Shown piece after piece: positions 36,715 to 45,368 of a DNA stretch of 64,000 nt. This stretch comes from Beroe forskalii. Taxonomy: Eukaryota > Ctenophora > Nuda > Beroida > Beroidae. A program made the position numbers and the translations under genes. Each line of letters begins with the position of its first letter. Positions within the stretch are counted from its first letter, which is position 1. A model generated the notes under the pieces. That model ran no database searches and was not told where the DNA came from. It worked only from the letters and a program-made list of their open reading frames with translations. The DNA lies in contig WFMF01000259.1 in assembly GCA_011033025.1 (NCBI GenBank), positions 1-64,000 of the forward strand. The letters run 5' to 3'.

Positions 36715-37480
36715 TCATAGCACTCGGCTTCCTCTCGTGCTATCCCAGTGCTTATAGCACTCGGCTTCCCTCGTGCTATACCAGTGCTTATAGCACTCGG
36801 CTTCTCCTCGTGCTATACCAGTACTTATAGCACTCGGCTTCCCCGCGTGCTATACCAGTGCTTATAGCACTCGGCTTCCCCTCGTGCTGTACCAGTGCTT
36901 ATAGCACTCGGCTTCCCCTCGTGCTGTACCAGTGCTTATAGCACTCGGCTTCCCCTCGTGCTGTACCAGTGCTTATAGCACTCGGCTTCCCCTCGTGCTG
37001 TACCAGTGCTTATAGCACTCGGCTTCCCCTCGTGCTGTACCAGTGCTTATAGCACTCGGCTTCCCCTCGTGCTATACCAGTGCTTATAGCCCTCGGCTTC
37101 CCCTCGTGCTATACAAGTGCTTATAGCACTCGGCTTCCCCTCGTGCTATACCAGTGCTTATAGCACTCGGCTTCTTCTCGTGCTACACCAGTGCTTATAG
37201 CACGTGACTTCCCCTCGTGCTATACCAGTGCTTATAGTACTCGGCTTCCCTCGTGCTATACCAGTGCTTATAGCACTCGGCTTCCTCTCGTGCTATACCA
37301 GTGCTTATAGCACTCGGCGTCCCCTCGCGCTATACCAGTGCTTATAGCACTCGACTTCCCCTCGTGCTATACCAGTGTTTATAGCACTCGGCTTCCCCTC
37401 GCGCTACACCAGTGCTTATAGCACTCGGCGTCCCCTCGTGCTTTACCAGTGCTTATAGCACTCGGCTTCCCCTCGTGCCA
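36715..37480. repeat. 37-bp minisatellite, block 1 (gene A intron)
   Basis: About 20 copies of a unit combining CAGTGCTTATAGCACTCGGC with TTCCCCTCGTGCTATAC. AGCACTCGG and its near complement CGTGCT make each unit partly self-pairing. Confidence 0.95.
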
Positions 37481-37492
37481 TTAAAAACTCAC

Positions 37493-37617
37493 CGGATCTG
37501 ATCACCATCTTTGACTTCCCAAGCAACGTCAGGGAGAGGGAGCCCTAAGACAGGACAAGCCACAGCAGCAGTGGTATCGGGGGAGAACTCAAGGGGGAGT
37601 GGTCTCGAGAGATACGC
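37493..37617 (-). CDS. Gene A, second copy of the Ig half-domain exon
   Basis: This repeats the 125-nt exon at 38,307-38,431 base for base within the exon, with the same donor (ATCCG/GTGAGT) and acceptor (CCCACTCAG). A 166-bp segment has been duplicated together with minisatellite. With length 125 (two more than a multiple of three), splicing both copies into one mRNA would shift the frame and meet a stop. The copies can therefore be used only one at a time, or one is silent. The near identity suggests a very recent duplication or an assembly effect. Confidence 0.6.
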
Positions 37618-37645
37618 CTGAGTGGGAATTAATCCTTAAATGGGC

Positions 37646-38291
37646 ACTCGGCTTCCCCTCGTGCTATACCAGAGCTTATAGCACTCGGCTTCCCCTCGTG
37701 CTTCTCAATGCTTATAGCACTCGGCTTCCCCTCGCGCTATACCAGTGCTTATAGCACTCGGCTTCCCCTCGTGCTATACCAGTGCTTATAGCACTCGGCT
37801 TCCTCTCGTGCTATACCAGTGGTTATAGCACTCGGCTTCCCCTCGTGTTATACCAGTGCTTATAGCACTCGGCTTCCTCTCGTGCTATACCAGTGGTTAT
37901 AGCACTCGGCTTCCCCTCGCGCTATACCAGTGCTTATAGCACTCGGCTTCCCCTCGCGCTATACTAGTGCTTATAGCACTCGGCTTCCCCTCGTGCTATA
38001 CCAGTGCTTATAGCACTCGGCTTCCCCTCGCGCTATACCAGTGCTTTTAGCACTCGGCTTCCCCTCGTGCTATACCAGTGCTTATACCACTCGGCTTCCC
38101 CTCGCGCTATACCAGTGCTTATAGCACTCGGCTTCCTCTCGTGCTATACCAGTGGTTATAGCACTCGGCTTCCCCTCGCGCTATACCAGTGCTTATAGCA
38201 CTCGGCTTCCCTTCGTGCTATACCAGTGCTTATAGCACTCGGCTTCCCCTCGTGCTATACCAGTGCTTATAGCACTCGGCTTCCCCTCGTG
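37646..38291. repeat. 37-bp minisatellite, block 2
   Basis: About 17 copies of the same unit as block 1, lying between the two copies of the Ig exon. Together with the exon it forms an ~814-bp duplicated module. Confidence 0.95.
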
Positions 38292-38306
38292 CCATTAAAA
38301 ACTCAC

Positions 38307-38431
38307 CGGATCTGATCACCATCTTTGACTTCCCAAGCAACGTCAGGGAGAGGGAGCCCTAAGACAGGACAAGCCACAGCAGCAGTGGTATCGGGGGAGA
38401 ACTCAAGGGGGAGTGGTCTCGAGAGATACGC
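38307..38431 (-). CDS. Gene A exon 4: first half of an Ig domain
   Basis: A 125-nt minus-strand exon starting in phase 0, which fits the phase-0 end of exon 3, and ending in phase 2. It carries the classical Ig B-C strand pattern: RPLPLEFSPDTTAAVACPV, then GLPLPDVAWEVKDGDQI, that is Cys, then Gly-x-Pro-x-Pro-x-Val-x-Trp, then a DG turn. Ig domains of this kind occur in adhesion molecules and receptors. The 3' splice acceptor (TTCCCACTCAG) lies at the edge of a dispersed repeat that also supplies the acceptor of exon 3. Confidence 0.72.
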
Positions 38432-38439
38432 CTGAGTGG

Positions 38440-38560
38440 GAATTAATCCTTATATGGGCATAAAAACACCTCAATTATTCCTTATATGGGCTAAATACCA
38501 CTCAATTATTCCGTAAATACTTCAATAGTAATCGAAAGATGCGCCTGAGTGGGAACTATT
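38440..38560. repeat. Introner-like insert at the exon 4 acceptor
   Basis: Tandem ATTCCTTATATGGGC words lie between two copies of the exon 4 start (GATACGCCTGAGTGGGAA and GATGCGCCTGAGTGGGAA). The insert carries the functional-looking acceptor. The same words occur at 39,109-39,170, 39,880-39,940 and, inverted, 5,775-5,820. Confidence 0.6.
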
Positions 38561-38935
38561 TTACCGAAATACCGGTTTACCGGGCTTTTTAGCCAACCGT
38601 AACCGAAGATTTTAATTTCGCAATTACCTTATTAGCCTTTATTTAGCCGGCTCTTTTTAACCGGCCCTATGGACAGAAATCGAAACATTTTTGGACGGTT
38701 TAGACTTTGGCCGGCCCCTTGGACAATTTTTTTTCTAGTGGCCCCACTTTAACCGGCCACTAGAAAGCAATTTTTGTCCTTGAGGGCCGGTTAAATAACG
38801 GCAAATAAAGTTAACGTTTGGAGGAAACGGTCGGTTAACCGAACCGAAAACGAAATACCGGTTAACCAGGCGTTTTAGCCAACCGTTACCGGATTTATTG
38901 AGAAAAGGAAACCGGTCGTTTGCTGCATCAATTCA
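38561..38935. repeat. CCGGTTAACC-rich dispersed repeat, copy 2
   Basis: Starts and ends with related ACCGGTTTACCGGGC / ACCGGTTAACCAGGC and AGCCAACCGT blocks around an inverted core (AGTGGCC...GGCCACTAG). It is the same family as 5.57 and 49.9 kb. This is the largest copy and may be a complete element. Confidence 0.6.
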
Positions 38936-38971
38936 CCACTCTAACGCCTGATAATGACGTCATCAACTCAC

Positions 38972-39104
38972 CTGCTGGTTCGGCAGCATGTAGAGGTAGT
39001 TGGCGGTCATGTTAATGAGGTGCGGAGCAATGAAAGACGTGGCGTCCTGGAGCGAGACACGTAAACTGTAGTAACCCTCGTCATCAAGGACACTTACCGT
39101 AAAA
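38972..39104 (-). CDS. Gene A exon 3
   Basis: A 133-nt minus-strand exon with one starting nucleotide, 44 codons and a phase-0 end at a strong donor (AACCAGCAG/GTGAGT). The first nucleotide completes the CG left by exon 2. It reads FTVSVLDDEGYYSLRVSL, matching the F strand of an Ig-type fold (Asp-x-Gly-x-Tyr-x-x-x-Val) without the usual Cys, followed by an NMTANYLYMLP tail with a possible N-glycosylation site (NMT). It contains an internal donor-like GGTAAGTG that could be used by mistake. Its 5' part is duplicated at 39,171-39,203. Confidence 0.7.
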
Positions 39105-39203
39105 CTGAGTGGGAATTATTCCTTATATGGGCATAAAACACCTCAATTATTCCTTATATGGGCATAAAAACCTCGTCATCCAGGACACTTACCGTAAAAC
39201 TGA
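39076..39203. repeat. 33-bp direct repeats flanking an introner-like insert
   Basis: The exon 3 start (39,076-39,108) is repeated at 39,171-39,203 with one mismatch. The 62 bp between consist of two ATTCCTTATATGGGCATAAAA words. On the minus strand the insert begins GAG/GTTTTTATG and ends CCCACTCAG/, so it looks like a small GT-AG intron with a target duplication. Confidence 0.7.
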
Positions 39204-39234
39204 CAGGGTTGACACTAGATAAGGGTTAGACAAG

Positions 39235-39530
39235 AATTAGACATTTAGACAAGAGTTCATAACGTGGATAAGGGTTGGACAAGAGTTAGACAAGAGTTAG
39301 ACAAGAATTCGACAAGTGGTTAGACAAGAGTTAGACAAGAGTTAGACAAGTGTTAGACATGGGTTATACAAGTGGTTAGACAAGAGTTAGACAAGAGTTA
39401 GACAAGAGTTAGACATGTGTTAGACATGGGTTATACAAGTGGTTAGACATGAGTTAGACATGGGTTAGGCAAGGGTTAGACATGGGTTAGACAAGTAGTT
39501 AGACAAGGGTTAGACAAGAGTTATACAATT
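39235..39530. repeat. 11-bp minisatellite, GTTAGACAAGA type
   Basis: About 24 imperfect copies (GTTAGACAAGA, GTTAGACATGG, GTTATACAAGT). It lies in the gene A intron upstream of exon 3. Confidence 0.93.
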
Positions 39531-39532
39531 TG

Positions 39533-39665
39533 TAACTGCTCAACTGCAGTTTTGCGTGCGCGGCGTTACTTTGCGCGATGTAAAGACATGTTATTAACAT
39601 GTTTTGACGCCACGCAAACTTAAGCCACGAAAACAAAACTGAAATGAAGTTCGAACTGTCACAAT
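39533..39665. mobile_element. GCGCGGCGTA hairpin MITE, copy 1
   Basis: Inverted ends (CTGCAGTTTTGCGTGCGCGG against GAAGTTCGAACTGTCAC) with an internal ACATGTTATTAACATGT palindrome. Same family as 40,290-40,432, 53,409-53,550 and the MULE-split copy at 59.37-60.43 kb. Confidence 0.75.
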
Positions 39666-39755
39666 AAGGGTTAAGGACCGAATTTCAAATGGGTTCTATT
39701 TCATCAACCAATATAACTACTCTACTAGATAATTTGTAGCTCCGTGACGTCTCAC

Positions 39756-39855
39756 CGTGGGGAATTGCTGATGATCTCCGAGGATTTGAACAGCACAGAG
39801 TAACCACACGAAGTCGTCAGGCAGTGGTTTATTATGTTGGGATCGGACAGCAGAT
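39756..39855 (-). CDS. Gene A exon 2
   Basis: A 100-nt minus-strand exon between acceptor CAACTTTTCAG and donor CCCCACG/GTGAGA, with two nucleotides, 32 codons and two nucleotides. Its first two bases complete the codon left by exon 1 (Asp), and its last two are completed by exon 3 (Arg), so three exons join in one frame. It reads LLSDPNIINHCLTTSCGYSV and so on, with two cysteines six residues apart. I do not recognise the domain; it precedes the Ig-like region. Confidence 0.68.
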
Positions 39856-39932
39856 CTGAAAAGTTGGTATTAAAACACCTCTAGCAATCCTTATATGGGC
39901 ATAAATACACCTTATATGGACATAAAAACACC

Positions 39933-40160
39933 TTGGTAGCTCGGTATACTTCCGATGCACATTGCACACCTTGGGCACAATCTGGGCACACCTGGGACCA
40001 TGATAGATTACCATAATACCCCAGTGTGCCCGAGGTGTGCCCCACTGCCCCAGGTGGTTGTGCCCAAATGTGCCCCAGGCGTGTCTCGTGCCTGAGATGT
40101 GCCCGAAATGTTCCCCCAGGTTGTGCGCCAGGTGTGCATCGGCAGATTACCGAGTTGCCC
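39933..40160. mobile_element. Palindromic element rich in GGCACACCTGGG words
   Basis: Ends GGTAGCTCGGTATACTTCCG and the complementary CGGCAGATTACCGAGTTGCC form inverted repeats. The interior repeats GTGCCC/GGGCAC words of 10-14 bp. It lies in intron 1 of gene A. Confidence 0.65.
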
Positions 40161-40289
40161 ACATCATTTATGGGTATGATAAGGATCCCGTAAAAATAGG
40201 ACCATAAGTTACCGAGATATTTGGGCCTGGGAGAAGCCCCGGTATAAGAAAAACAAAGGGTAGAAGGATTGACTATTTGCTCATTGACA

Positions 40290-40432
40290 GTGGCAGTTCG
40301 AACTGCAGTTCTGTGTGCGCGGCGTAAGTTTGCGCGGCGTACAGACATGTAATTTATACGCCTTCTAGGTCTTACGCCGCGCAAACTTACGCCGCGCACA
40401 CAAGACTGCAGTTCGAACTGTCACCGTTTGTT
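40290..40432. mobile_element. GCGCGGCGTA hairpin MITE, copy 2 (most intact)
   Basis: Near-perfect hairpin: CAGTTCGAACTGCAGTTCTG and GCGCGGCGTAAGTTTGCGCG on one side, the complement on the other. Sequence outside the pairing arms is minimal. Confidence 0.85.
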
Positions 40433-40464
40433 ACTTGCAACAGAAGAGACATTCTAAATACGAC

Positions 40465-40585
40465 CTGGAAAAACGTCAAAAAAGTGGAAGCTTTTCTCGA
40501 ATCCAGGGTCGAAGTAAGATTGCTGAACTTTCTTTGAAGGACTAACTGCAGCAACGATCACAGCACAAATCAAAAAGGACAACAT
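40465..40585 (-). CDS. Gene A exon 1: start codon and signal peptide
   Basis: A minus-strand ATG at 40,585 opens a 40-codon frame that ends in phase 1 at CCAG/GTCGTA. The product starts MLSFLICAVIVAAVSPSKK, a typical signal peptide with cleavage likely around AVS-PS, followed by an aromatic-rich stretch (SYFDPGFEKSFHFFDVFP). It joins exon 2 in phase. A second ATG eight bases upstream is out of frame and soon stops. A TATATATATA tract about 200 bp upstream (near 40,778-40,790) may be the promoter. The donor is weaker than the others (GTCGTA). Confidence 0.66.
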
Positions 40586-41884
40586 TTCAACATTTGACGA
40601 GTTAATGAAACGAAGGAGTTTGAACAGATTTGTTATCAGTATATCATTTCCGGAGTAAATGTCGTAAAATCAAAATCAAATAAATTAAAAATTAGATCAA
40701 AAAGGCGTAAAAATCATGAGATCAACAAATGTGGTGGCCACGAAATATTATATTTCACCCGAAATATGTTCGAAATATATATATACTTGAAAAGCATGCG
40801 AACCCATGGTAGGTTTTATCAGTTAATCACATTGCGGCTGGTGTCTTATTGCGCCACATAAGAAATAAGAATATACGTTACGAGACAAATTTATTACGTA
40901 CGAAATTTGGGGATTTTTTCGAACAACCCCAACTTTTCATTCCCCAAAAAATCTCAAAATATCACCATAGTCATATGTTGACATGCGTAAATATTCCCAA
41001 AAAATATCCCCAAATTTCAGCAAGATCCAAGTTGTGGATGGTGTCTTATCAGTCACAGAAATAGAAATAGAATATCAAGTCAAATTACAACATATAATAA
41101 TGTCAGGGAACAGAAAAGTTATAGGAAAGTATTAAATTAAAAAGGAAAGTAGGTTCCATGTCACTTTGACAGGTCAAGCTAGTGCGTTGAGGATGGGTTC
41201 GGTCTGCTCTTTATACTGCAGTAGCTGGGGGCAAGGTCGTGTACCCTTCATTGTCCAGAAGGTTTCTCAACGGTTTTCGGTACTTTAGACCATGCTGAAA
41301 AAACCGTACTTGCTGGCGTTCGATGAATCGACGTCAGGAGGGGTGATATGGGTTCGGTCTGCCCTTTATAATATTATTATTAATTATAGTAAGCAGACCA
41401 TAATATCACGGTAACAAGTAACAATTGGAAGGGGGGAGAATTATAAATAACTTATTACAGCAAGTTATATAACCCATTATAGTGTGCCCAGAATTCATGT
41501 TTCCGGTACTTTTTCATGTTTTTTTTCATGTTTTAAGTCCTTGGACCAAATAATTAAGTCAATGTCCCATTTGTATGTCCGAATTTCAATCGATTCTTAA
41601 TTCTTATCATCGAGAAAATTGCGATGATTTTAGAAAGTACAAGTTATATCTTTAAATTCCCTCAAAAAGCGCAATCTTCCTTACGCGAAAAATGACAAAA
41701 AATCAACACAATGATCTCAGATACAAAGCTGATGCAGTACCATGAACGGTTCAAAACAGAGCCAGCTGGGTTGTTGAGCCAAGAAAAGAATATACGAGTA
41801 TCTCGAAGAATTCTTCAAATCCAACATGAGCTGGGGATGGTGGTTGTGCAATCTGAAAACATCATGACTCGGAGGTCGCATTGT

Positions 41885-42040
41885 GCTGCAACTCACTCAA
41901 GAGCCAATAAGGAGCGAGGAAACAGATCACGTGATCCCAAGAACCAATCACGATGGAGAATTATTACACAGCGAAGGAGAAGAGCCAGTGCAGGAATCCT
42001 TTATAAACCACCCCTGTCCTCCTTCTCCTCACTTATTTCC
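41885..42040 (+). promoter_or_regulatory. Gene C core promoter
   Basis: Two CCAAT motifs (GAGCCAATAAG near 41,901 and GAACCAATCACG near 41,941) precede a TATA box (CTTTATAAA, 41,999-42,007). Transcription would then start near 42,030, about 60 bp before the ATG at 42,089. The upstream reading frame stays open by chance for 126 codons, so an automatic caller would start the protein too early at 41,711. Confidence 0.7.
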
Positions 42041-42088
42041 GACATTTTGCCGCACACTGAGAACTTCTCTCCACGATATTTTGCCACG

Positions 42089-43408
42089 ATGCTGCTCCAA
42101 CTTGTCCTGCTGGTCGGGGTCTGCCAAGCACAGCCGGACTTTCCTTATGACTCTGATTGCTGGGAATACTTACCATATACAAGACTAACACCCCAGTGGT
42201 CTTCTTCATACCAAGACTTAGAAACTGAAATGGAAGTTTGTGCAATGAACCCCTATTGCAGAATGGTGGAATTCCCTGAACAAGGACCATATTCTTCAGG
42301 CATTTATTATCTTGAGACGAACTCTGCCATCCCTTTGCTAGACTTTGACTATATGGAGGGATTAGGCGATTACACTGGTGGAAGTACCTATTACTCCATC
42401 CTAATTAAGAAAAAGCAGACATGCTATAACCTGGATTATTCTTCAGAGGCTGAGGCACAGTTGGATTCAAACTACGTCACTGTATATGGGAGTATAGGTG
42501 GCTACTATTCCAGCTATGGAGTTAACGATGTTTCATTTGACGGTGGCTGGTATGAAGCACTTGACGAATGTACTGCCATGAGTGACTGTGCGGCCGTTGA
42601 AGACTACAATGATACCCCATATCTAATAATGAAGTTGGCTGATAGTATTGGTATAAACATGGATGAAGATTATTTCTTGGCCAGAGTATCCTATAGTTCC
42701 AGTGTTAGTTACGCTGTTAAAAGTAACAACTTCTTAGCTCCTCCCCCTCCCCCTGAGCAAGTTATGGAGGTGCAGAAACAAAACAAATGCGGCTACAAGT
42801 GCAGAATGAGAGTCAATAAAATATACCTTGATGAAGAGACATTAACTACAGCAAGCGAGATTGAGGATAAGCTAAACGTTAACACGGTAAAGAAGCTCCA
42901 GCTATGCCTTGTGGGCGAAGGAAATGATCAATGCAGTAAACTCAAGAAAAACAAGAATGGTAAAGTGGTTACTCAAGATAAGTTTCTTCATGAAGAAATT
43001 ATAGCTGCTGACACTCAGTGGAAACTTAAGAAAGTTAACAACAACAACTTTGAATTGGGTCCAGTATCTCTGCAGCGTGAACTTTCACATCCGGATATGG
43101 TGGTGAAGATATACCAAGACTGCACTAACGTGTGTGCCCTGAAGGTGGAACAGATTGAGTACGATGAGGAAACGTTGGAAACGGCAGACGAAATCTTCAG
43201 CGCGTTAGCAGAAGTGAAAAAGCTAAGACTCTGCCGTTATGTCGCTATGGTCAAACAGTGCTGCATAAAACTCCAAGAATCGGACTCGGGAGAGCTTATT
43301 ACCAGAGAGGCACTGACTATCGAAATGATAGAGGCTCCTGAAACTCAATGGAAACTTGTGGTGCTGAACAAAGGCGTTACATTTGGTCCAGTCACATTGA
43401 CGGAGTAA
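42089..43408 (+). CDS. Gene C: secreted protein with PAN-like pair and a duplicated four-Cys module
   Basis: 439 residues, intronless, with a good start context (ACG before ATG, A at -3). Residues 1-15 are a signal peptide (MLLQLVLLVGVCQAQ). Residues 24-108 and 112-212 are two related units, each with a Cys followed by a distal Cys-x5-Cys-x2-Val-Glu (Cys51/57 and 161/167), resembling PAN/apple-like folds and rich in Tyr and acid. A proline hinge (APPPPPPEQ) leads to two ~110-residue repeats (about 233-328 and 344-437). These share Cys-x3-Cys, DEETLxTAxEI, VKKLxLC, a fourth Cys eight residues later, TQWKL, and GPVxL. No transmembrane segment, so it is probably extracellular. The C-terminal module is unknown to me. 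I chose this start over the longer frame because of the TATA box and signal peptide. Confidence 0.87.
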   Translation: MLLQLVLLVGVCQAQPDFPYDSDCWEYLPYTRLTPQWSSSYQDLETEMEVCAMNPYCRMVEFPEQGPYSSGIYYLETNSAIPLLDFDYMEGLGDYTGGSTYYSILIKKKQTCYNLDYSSEAEAQLDSNYVTVYGSIGGYYSSYGVNDVSFDGGWYEALDECTAMSDCAAVEDYNDTPYLIMKLADSIGINMDEDYFLARVSYSSSVSYAVKSNNFLAPPPPPEQVMEVQKQNKCGYKCRMRVNKIYLDEETLTTASEIEDKLNVNTVKKLQLCLVGEGNDQCSKLKKNKNGKVVTQDKFLHEEIIAADTQWKLKKVNNNNFELGPVSLQRELSHPDMVVKIYQDCTNVCALKVEQIEYDEETLETADEIFSALAEVKKLRLCRYVAMVKQCCIKLQESDSGELITREALTIEMIEAPETQWKLVVLNKGVTFGPVTLTE

Positions 43409-43439
43409 AGACAGCAACTTTACAACATTCATATGCATC

Positions 43440-43490
43440 CAAAAAGACAAAAAAAAAGAAGAAGAAAAAAGAAGAAAAAAATATATATAT
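43440..43490 (+). other. A-rich tract after gene C
   Basis: An A/G-rich stretch begins about 33 bp after the stop codon, followed by an ATATAT run. It could be simple sequence, or the trace of a poly-A tail if gene C arose as a processed copy. No AATAAA lies between stop and tract. Confidence 0.4.
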
Positions 43491-43684
43491 ATTCATTTAG
43501 AAATTAGAGGTCGATCAAAATGTATATTTTCATCAAAATTATAGATGTAGAAAAAACTCCGATGTTTCACTGTGTCCAAAATTAATTGCTTTTTGGGATA
43601 AAATGCCTTCTGTATCGACATTCATGGGATTCAGGGGTGCTATTCTAGGCAAAATGGGCCTTAATCAAGCCTACCTGGGCTTGT

Positions 43685-43727
43685 TTTAGACTGGCTTTCA
43701 GCTGGTTCTAGGCTGGTTTTTATTTAA
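43685..43727. repeat. Detached unit of the 33-bp minisatellite
   Basis: One unit and a third of the CTGGCTTTCAGCTGGTTC repeat that continues at 45,369. The gap is the LINE insertion described next, so this is the displaced end of the same array. Confidence 0.85.
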
Positions 43728-44280
43728 AATCACAAATAGGATACACAACAAATTATACATTGTCACTTGCCCTATATAAAATAATTCATGAAACATGACG
43801 ATGCCCCAACCAAAAGATTTGAATAATCATAGTTGAATAAAAGATAAACATAGAAGAGTCTAACTTGTTGCATATGCTATGAGTGGGGCACGTGCAGAGT
43901 AGTCGAACTACTCTATGCTGCACAATTACGCCCTCAAAAATCTTAAATCACACAGATTGGTTAGTTACATAGTTTGTAAAATTGCATTACAAGTAGATGG
44001 TAAAAATTCATCTTAAAAATATAATAAAATAATAATGATAAATTACTTTTATTACTCTGATTGCTTGAATGATATAAATCTCTGAAATATTCAAAAAGAT
44101 GTATGATATTTACGTGATGTGGGTGGTGAGCCTGAACCTGGTGATCCCTATGATCCCTTGTATACCTTTTCCCTTTCTTCCTGTCCCTTACCTATACCTT
44201 TCGCCCTTTATCATAGGATAGCACTGGCAACAATTCTTTATTCATTCATTATTCATGTTTAGGGATAATAATAACTAAAA

Positions 44281-44486
44281 TTAGTCAAATTCACTGTCCG
44301 CTTTCATCCAGAGATATTCCTTGAGTTTAGTCTTAAAGGTTGTTAAGCAGTTTTCAGATCTTATATTCAATGGAACTTCATTCCAAAGTAGATGTGTACG
44401 GTAGAAATATGAATTTTTAAAAACATCTATTCTAGGTTTTATGGAGCATTCTAATTGAAGTTCATCAGATGATGACATACTCCTAG
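44281..44486 (-). pseudogene. LINE reverse transcriptase C-terminus (part 2)
   Basis: Reads RIDVFKNSYFYRTHLLWNEV, then PLNIRSENCLTTFKTKLKEY, ending at a stop at 44,281. This matches the tail of animal LINE polyproteins (N-x-x-x-x-R-x-x-x-LWN-x-LP-x-x-IR...FK-x-x-LK). It is continuous with part 1 once the MITE and one TA are removed. Confidence 0.82.
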
Positions 44487-44488
44487 TA

Positions 44489-45110
44489 CAGGGTGCGCCA
44501 AAAGTCTTGTCCCCTTTTACTTTTTTGATCATTCGAAAAATTCCGTAGATATTTCGATTTTGTAAAAAGTTTCTTTAAATACAACCAAAGAATGGCGGAT
44601 TCTGAGATTTTTAGATTGCTATGACGTCCATAGCAACCACACCATTTCCCATAGCAACCGACCTAAAAATTGAAGATTTTTGGCATTTTTGACATAAATC
44701 TAGACCAAATTTGCTTATTTCATTGGTCTTCATACAGGATAGATATTTCTATTCTGTGAAAAGTTTCAGTGATCATAACCAGTCAATGCTGAAATCTGGG
44801 ATTTTCAGGTTGCTTCGACTTCCATAGCAACCACACAAGTTTCCATAGCAACCGGGCCTAAAATTCAAGGAGTTTCACTAAAATTAGCCCCAAATTCCAC
44901 CCAAGGAAACTACTTCGAACATGCATTGAACCCCTTTTGAGCTAGATTCACTGTATTTGATGATTTCGTATTGTTTACTACAATTTCCATCATCAATAGA
45001 ATTGAAATAAATGGCGGTTAGCGAGTATAATTTTTACAGAACCAAAATATCTGCTGTATTTTTCAAATAATCAAAAAAGTAAAAGGGGACAAGACTTTTG
45101 GGGCACCCTG
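44489..45110. mobile_element. 622-bp mariner/Tc1-type MITE
   Basis: Inverted ends CAGGGTGCGCCAAAAGTCTT and the complement of CAGGGTGCCCCAAAAGTCTT, at least 35 bp long, sit between TA dinucleotides (44,487-44,488 and 45,111-45,112). They split a LINE reading frame, which confirms the boundaries. Internal CCATAGCAACC motifs repeat about four times, some resembling RFX half-sites. No transposase frame. Confidence 0.9.
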
Positions 45111-45112
45111 TA

Positions 45113-45339
45113 CATCGAGTTAATTTTGGGTCAGGGAGGTGCTTCTTCCTTAGATATCCAGGGATACTTGAAAATGGGCTAGGATGATTGAACATCTTAT
45201 AGAACAAGACTAAGTCATTATAATCAAACTTGTACTTCATTGGCAGGACATCTAGATTCTTTAATTTTAGGTGGTATTCTGATTTGGTATAGCTGCAAAA
45301 ATCTTCACTGAAAACCCACTTAACGGCTCTTGTCTGCAT
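45113..45339 (-). pseudogene. LINE reverse transcriptase fragment (part 1)
   Basis: Minus-strand frame MQTRAVKWVFSEDFCSYTKS, then EYHLKLKNLDVLPMKYKF and DYNDLVLFYKMFN, which match the conserved QxRAxKWI...SYxxEYxxKLxxLxLLPMxYxFxxNDLxLF segment downstream of the polymerase core in animal LINEs. It is 5'-truncated and lacks the catalytic domain. Confidence 0.85.
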
Positions 45340-45368
45340 GGCTTCAAACTTATCAATGTTTGTTTTGT

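Larger units (their letters stand above)
43728..45368 (-). mobile_element. 5'-truncated LINE inserted in a minisatellite
   Basis: It is flanked on both sides by the same 33-bp minisatellite. On the minus strand it begins inside the reverse transcriptase and runs through the C-terminus, a stop near 44,281, and a ~550-bp AT-rich 3' region ending in TTTTAAATAAA next to the array. Truncation at the 5' end is normal for LINE insertion by target-primed reverse transcription. It is itself split by a MITE. Confidence 0.75.

Noticed and set aside
36715..38291. CRISPR-like array (regular repeats with short variable parts)
   Set aside because: The 37-bp units are contiguous with no unique spacers, and the context is a eukaryotic intron.
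39881..40399. 172-codon minus-strand frame
   Set aside because: It runs across a hairpin MITE and a GGCACACC-rich palindrome; there is no domain and the real exon 2 lies beside it in another context.
41711..42088. Longer N-terminus for gene C (126 extra codons)
   Set aside because: It spans the CCAAT and TATA motifs and lacks protein-like composition. The signal peptide starts exactly at the ATG at 42,089.
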